Positions 62,095 through 64,000 of a stretch of 64,000 nucleotides of DNA are shown piece by piece (position 1 is the stretch's first letter; every line of letters starts with the position of its first letter). This DNA is from Roseovarius salinarum (GTDB taxonomy: Bacteria > Pseudomonadota > Alphaproteobacteria > Rhodobacterales > Rhodobacteraceae): positions 34,188-98,187 of the forward strand of contig NZ_PHNT01000015.1 of NCBI RefSeq assembly GCF_002834145.1. Reading direction: 5' to 3'. A program made the position numbers and the translations under genes. The notes below the pieces were generated by a model, which saw nothing but the letters and a program-made list of their open reading frames with translations, was not told where the DNA came from and searched no databases.

Positions 62095-63586
62095 GGCTCA
62101 ACTGCCGTTCCCAGTGTTTTCCCGTCGTCGGGGCTGTGTGGACCGGCCGTTTTCTATCTGCGTGGATGCCGGCCACACGTTAGTCTTCAAATTACAATTT
62201 AAGGGAGATTCTGGCGGAAATATGACCCGTTAACCCCAATATAATGGCGATCGGGGCCGCGGGCATCAGGGGCCCGCGACATCTTGACCACCGCGCCGCG
62301 TGCGCAGGCTCGCGCGCCCGTTCGGGGCAAAGTGTTCGACTTGACGACGCCATTACCGGGCCGGCGCCCGGCTTGTCGATGACTGCGTGAATGCCCCTTT
62401 GTCGCGCCCCCCGGTTCGGCACTCCCGGCATCATCGCAGGCATGACCGGTTGCACATCACACCGGTGCTCCGCCTGCCCGCCCCACCGCGCGGATTTTCT
62501 TGATGTTGCCGCCCCAAGCGCGATCACTTCCGATCAGGCTGGCGGCGCCTGTACGTCCCGTTTCCCAACCAGCCATGGACGGGCGGCCGTGCAGACGACG
62601 CGACCCGTGAAATGACTCCCGAAGACCCACAGCAAACCGCGCATCGATGGCATGCGTGTCGAGCGAGGTTTTCTTTTTCAGACGCAATAGGTTGCATTGA
62701 TGCGACGGTCGAACCGGAACAACGGATCACGCGCGCATGGCGATCCTGGAGAAGATGGACGGTTCGGAAAGCTCAAGTCGTCGATCCGCTCAGGCCTGCT
62801 GGTCGAACGCGGGATTTTGCGTGCCAAGGTCGCCGTCGCGGCCTGTGCGCGGTGACGCCCATCATGTGCGCTGATCGACGCAATGGGCGATCGCACCCGA
62901 CTTGATCCCGACGACCTGTGCTGGCGTCGTTCCGAGTGGCTGGTGCAGGCGAGCAGGAAGAGGCCATGTCGCCCGCCTTCGCGGTTCACCGTGTGTCGCC
63001 CGAAGTGGAGCAAAAAGCGCGGCAATCCCCCGTATTCTTGCCGCGCTGTTCTCGCACGGGCCTCATGTCAAAGCCATGAATGTTCCCGACGGTCAGAAAA
63101 TGGTGCCCGGGGGCTGCTTTTTGCCCTTGGTTCGGTTCCTGTCACAGGCACCTTCGCCGTTGAACGCCTCAGCAATGCAAGCGGTATCGTCCCTCAGAAT
63201 CCCGGTCAACAGGCGCGTTCTGTCCTACGGTTTGTCCTACGGTTCCGGGACGCAGGGACGCTTCAGCGTGTCCCAAGGCGGCGGGCTCGTTCAGTGATGA
63301 TGGTCGATCTTTTGGGGATGCGGGCCCACGGGGGAAGACGTGAGAACGACCGTGCTGAGGGCTAGGCGTGGATCGCCGGTAGGTTTTCGGATGCGCTGTG
63401 GTCAAGGTGGCGGGCCGGAAGGCGCTGGCGTCGCCAACCTAATGCTTGCCCCTGTTTTTTTTGGCCGCATCGGCTCGGGCCCGCTAGGGGGCCGGGGGAT
63501 TTCTCTACGTATCCGCCCAAGGATTCCGACGGGAGACGGAGTGTCTCTCGGGTCTGCCTTGGTGTCGTTGAAAGAGGATTCCTCCA
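62095..63586. other. 1.5-kb stretch with no recognisable gene
   Basis: No frame shows protein-like composition over more than a short distance. Codon usage differs from the rest of the window and base composition is more even (AT-richer patches at 62160-62240, 62660-62710 and 63440-63475, including a run of eight T at about 63463). The first 130 bases probably contain the promoter of the REC/Hpt operon. Short scraps with coding flavour (62755-62850 plus strand; 63362-63440 minus strand) cannot be assigned. No tRNA, integrase, or terminal inverted repeats were found. Confidence 0.5.
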
Positions 63587-63895
63587 ATGCTCGACATCAT
63601 GCCCGACCCTGCGCTCTCGCGCGGGGCCAAACTTCCTATTGCCTCGACTGGGAAAGCGGAACTGTTCGTGAACGGCGAGCACACCGCAGCGGACCGGGAG
63701 ACCCGCCAAATCGTCCTTCAACTCCTTAAAGAGATAGGGACTCTGCCGGACGGCGTGACCATCCCAGCGACCCAAGACGAAGAACTCAAGGTGAGCAAGA
63801 CGAAAGCCGAGAACATCGAGAAGCAGGTTTGCTTCATGGCCTCGTTTCTACGCGCCGCTACAAGCGTCGAGGCTGTGTCCCAACGCTTGGTGTAA
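63587..63895 (+). CDS. Small hypothetical protein (102 aa)
   Basis: A 102-aa frame starts at an ATG with AGAGGA about nine bases upstream. The text (KAELFVNGEHTAADRETRQI, VLQLLKEIGTLPDGVTIPAT, EELKVSKTKAENIEKQVCFM, ASFLRAATSVEAVSQRLV) has normal soluble-protein composition with predicted helices but no motif I recognise. Codon use is less GC-biased at third positions than in the rest of the window, hinting at acquired DNA. A GC-rich hairpin begins 3 bp after the stop. Confidence 0.55.
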   Translation: MLDIMPDPALSRGAKLPIASTGKAELFVNGEHTAADRETRQIVLQLLKEIGTLPDGVTIPATQDEELKVSKTKAENIEKQVCFMASFLRAATSVEAVSQRLV

Positions 63896-63897
63896 GA

Positions 63898-63937
63898 GGC
63901 CGCGCGCGGCGCCCCCGGCGTAGCGCGGCGCGCGGCC
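63898..63937 (+). terminator. GC-rich hairpin after the 102-aa gene
   Basis: GGCCGCGCGC (63898-63907) and GCGCGCGGCC (63928-63937) are perfect reverse complements with a 20-nt loop, starting 3 bp past the stop codon. No U-run follows. Confidence 0.4.
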
Positions 63938-64000
63938 GGTGGTGACGCTGGCGGCCACCGTCGATCTTCGGCAAAGGTTCGGGTTGCAACACTCGAAACC

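Noticed and set aside
63220..63260. Short direct repeat (TCCTACGGTTTG / TCCTACGGTTCC) as an attachment site
   Set aside because: The copies are adjacent and imperfect, and no integrase or tRNA is nearby.

Overview
The window reads as chromosomal DNA from an aerobic, denitrification-capable alphaproteobacterium, most likely a Rhodobacterales/Roseobacter-type organism. The basis is the high GC content, strong GC3 codon bias, operons joined by ATGA/TGATG overlaps, a copper nitrite reductase with pseudoazurin and an NnrR-like regulator, an alphaproteobacterial Mrp antiporter with fused MrpA/MrpB, a BKACE (DUF849) enzyme, and a methionine gamma-lyase/Lrp/E1-like cluster. No rRNA, tRNA, CRISPR array or intact mobile element was recognised.

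Layout. (1) 1-5.8 kb, minus strand: a secreted 657-aa protein followed by a very large secreted mosaic protein (over 1,079 residues, running off the left edge), with the remnant of a PPC-like secreted protein upstream. (2) 5.9-8.2 kb: an intact BKACE gene surrounded by gene debris, including a TRAP-transporter large-permease remnant. (3) 8.2-11.6 kb: cytochrome b561-like protein, two small PepSY proteins and an OmpR-type two-component system. (4) 11.7-15.9 kb: Lrp regulator, divergent methionine gamma-lyase and a pyruvate-dehydrogenase-E1-like enzyme. (5) 15.9-20.1 kb: nitrite respiration locus (nirV, nirK, pseudoazurin, NnrR-like regulator, DUF1858 protein) with three NnrR/FNR-type boxes. (6) 20.1-25.5 kb: biotin-dependent acyl-CoA carboxylase, acyl-CoA dehydrogenase and a TetR regulator with a palindromic operator. 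(7) 25.6-27.3 kb: a PAS-only membrane sensor. (8) 27.4-33.2 kb: a decaying catabolic island holding intact ArgE/DapE-type deacylase and RidA genes among deletion-fused or stop-interrupted genes (DUF1028::amidohydrolase, flavin monooxygenase, HpaB-like monooxygenase, cytosine-deaminase-like amidohydrolase). (9) 33.7-39.6 kb: complete mrpABCDEFG antiporter operon. (10) 39.6-48.3 kb: XRE regulator divergent from a CocE-type hydrolase plus dipeptide-type ABC transporter operon. (11) 48.3-52.5 kb: RND efflux pump and adaptor. (12) 52.7-55.4 kb: small membrane protein, PolX-type DNA polymerase/PHP protein and a PEBP protein. (13) 55.6-62.1 kb: two hybrid-free sensor kinases, a CheY-like regulator, an Hpt protein and a REC protein with a degenerate GGDEF-like tail, which looks like a dispersed multistep phosphorelay. 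(14) 62.1-64 kb: a mostly gene-free stretch and one small orphan gene.

How it works together. Nitrite reductase receives electrons from pseudoazurin and is switched on by the NO-responsive Crp/Fnr regulator between the two transcription units. The Mrp complex exports Na+ in exchange for protons. The CocE hydrolase and ABC transporter probably import and cleave acyl-amides or peptides. MegL makes 2-oxobutyrate, which the adjacent E1-like enzyme could decarboxylate. The most unusual aspects are the mosaic secreted protein, the recurring internal deletions that built chimeric reading frames in the 28.6-33.2 kb island, and the phosphorelay with separate Hpt and degenerate GGDEF modules.
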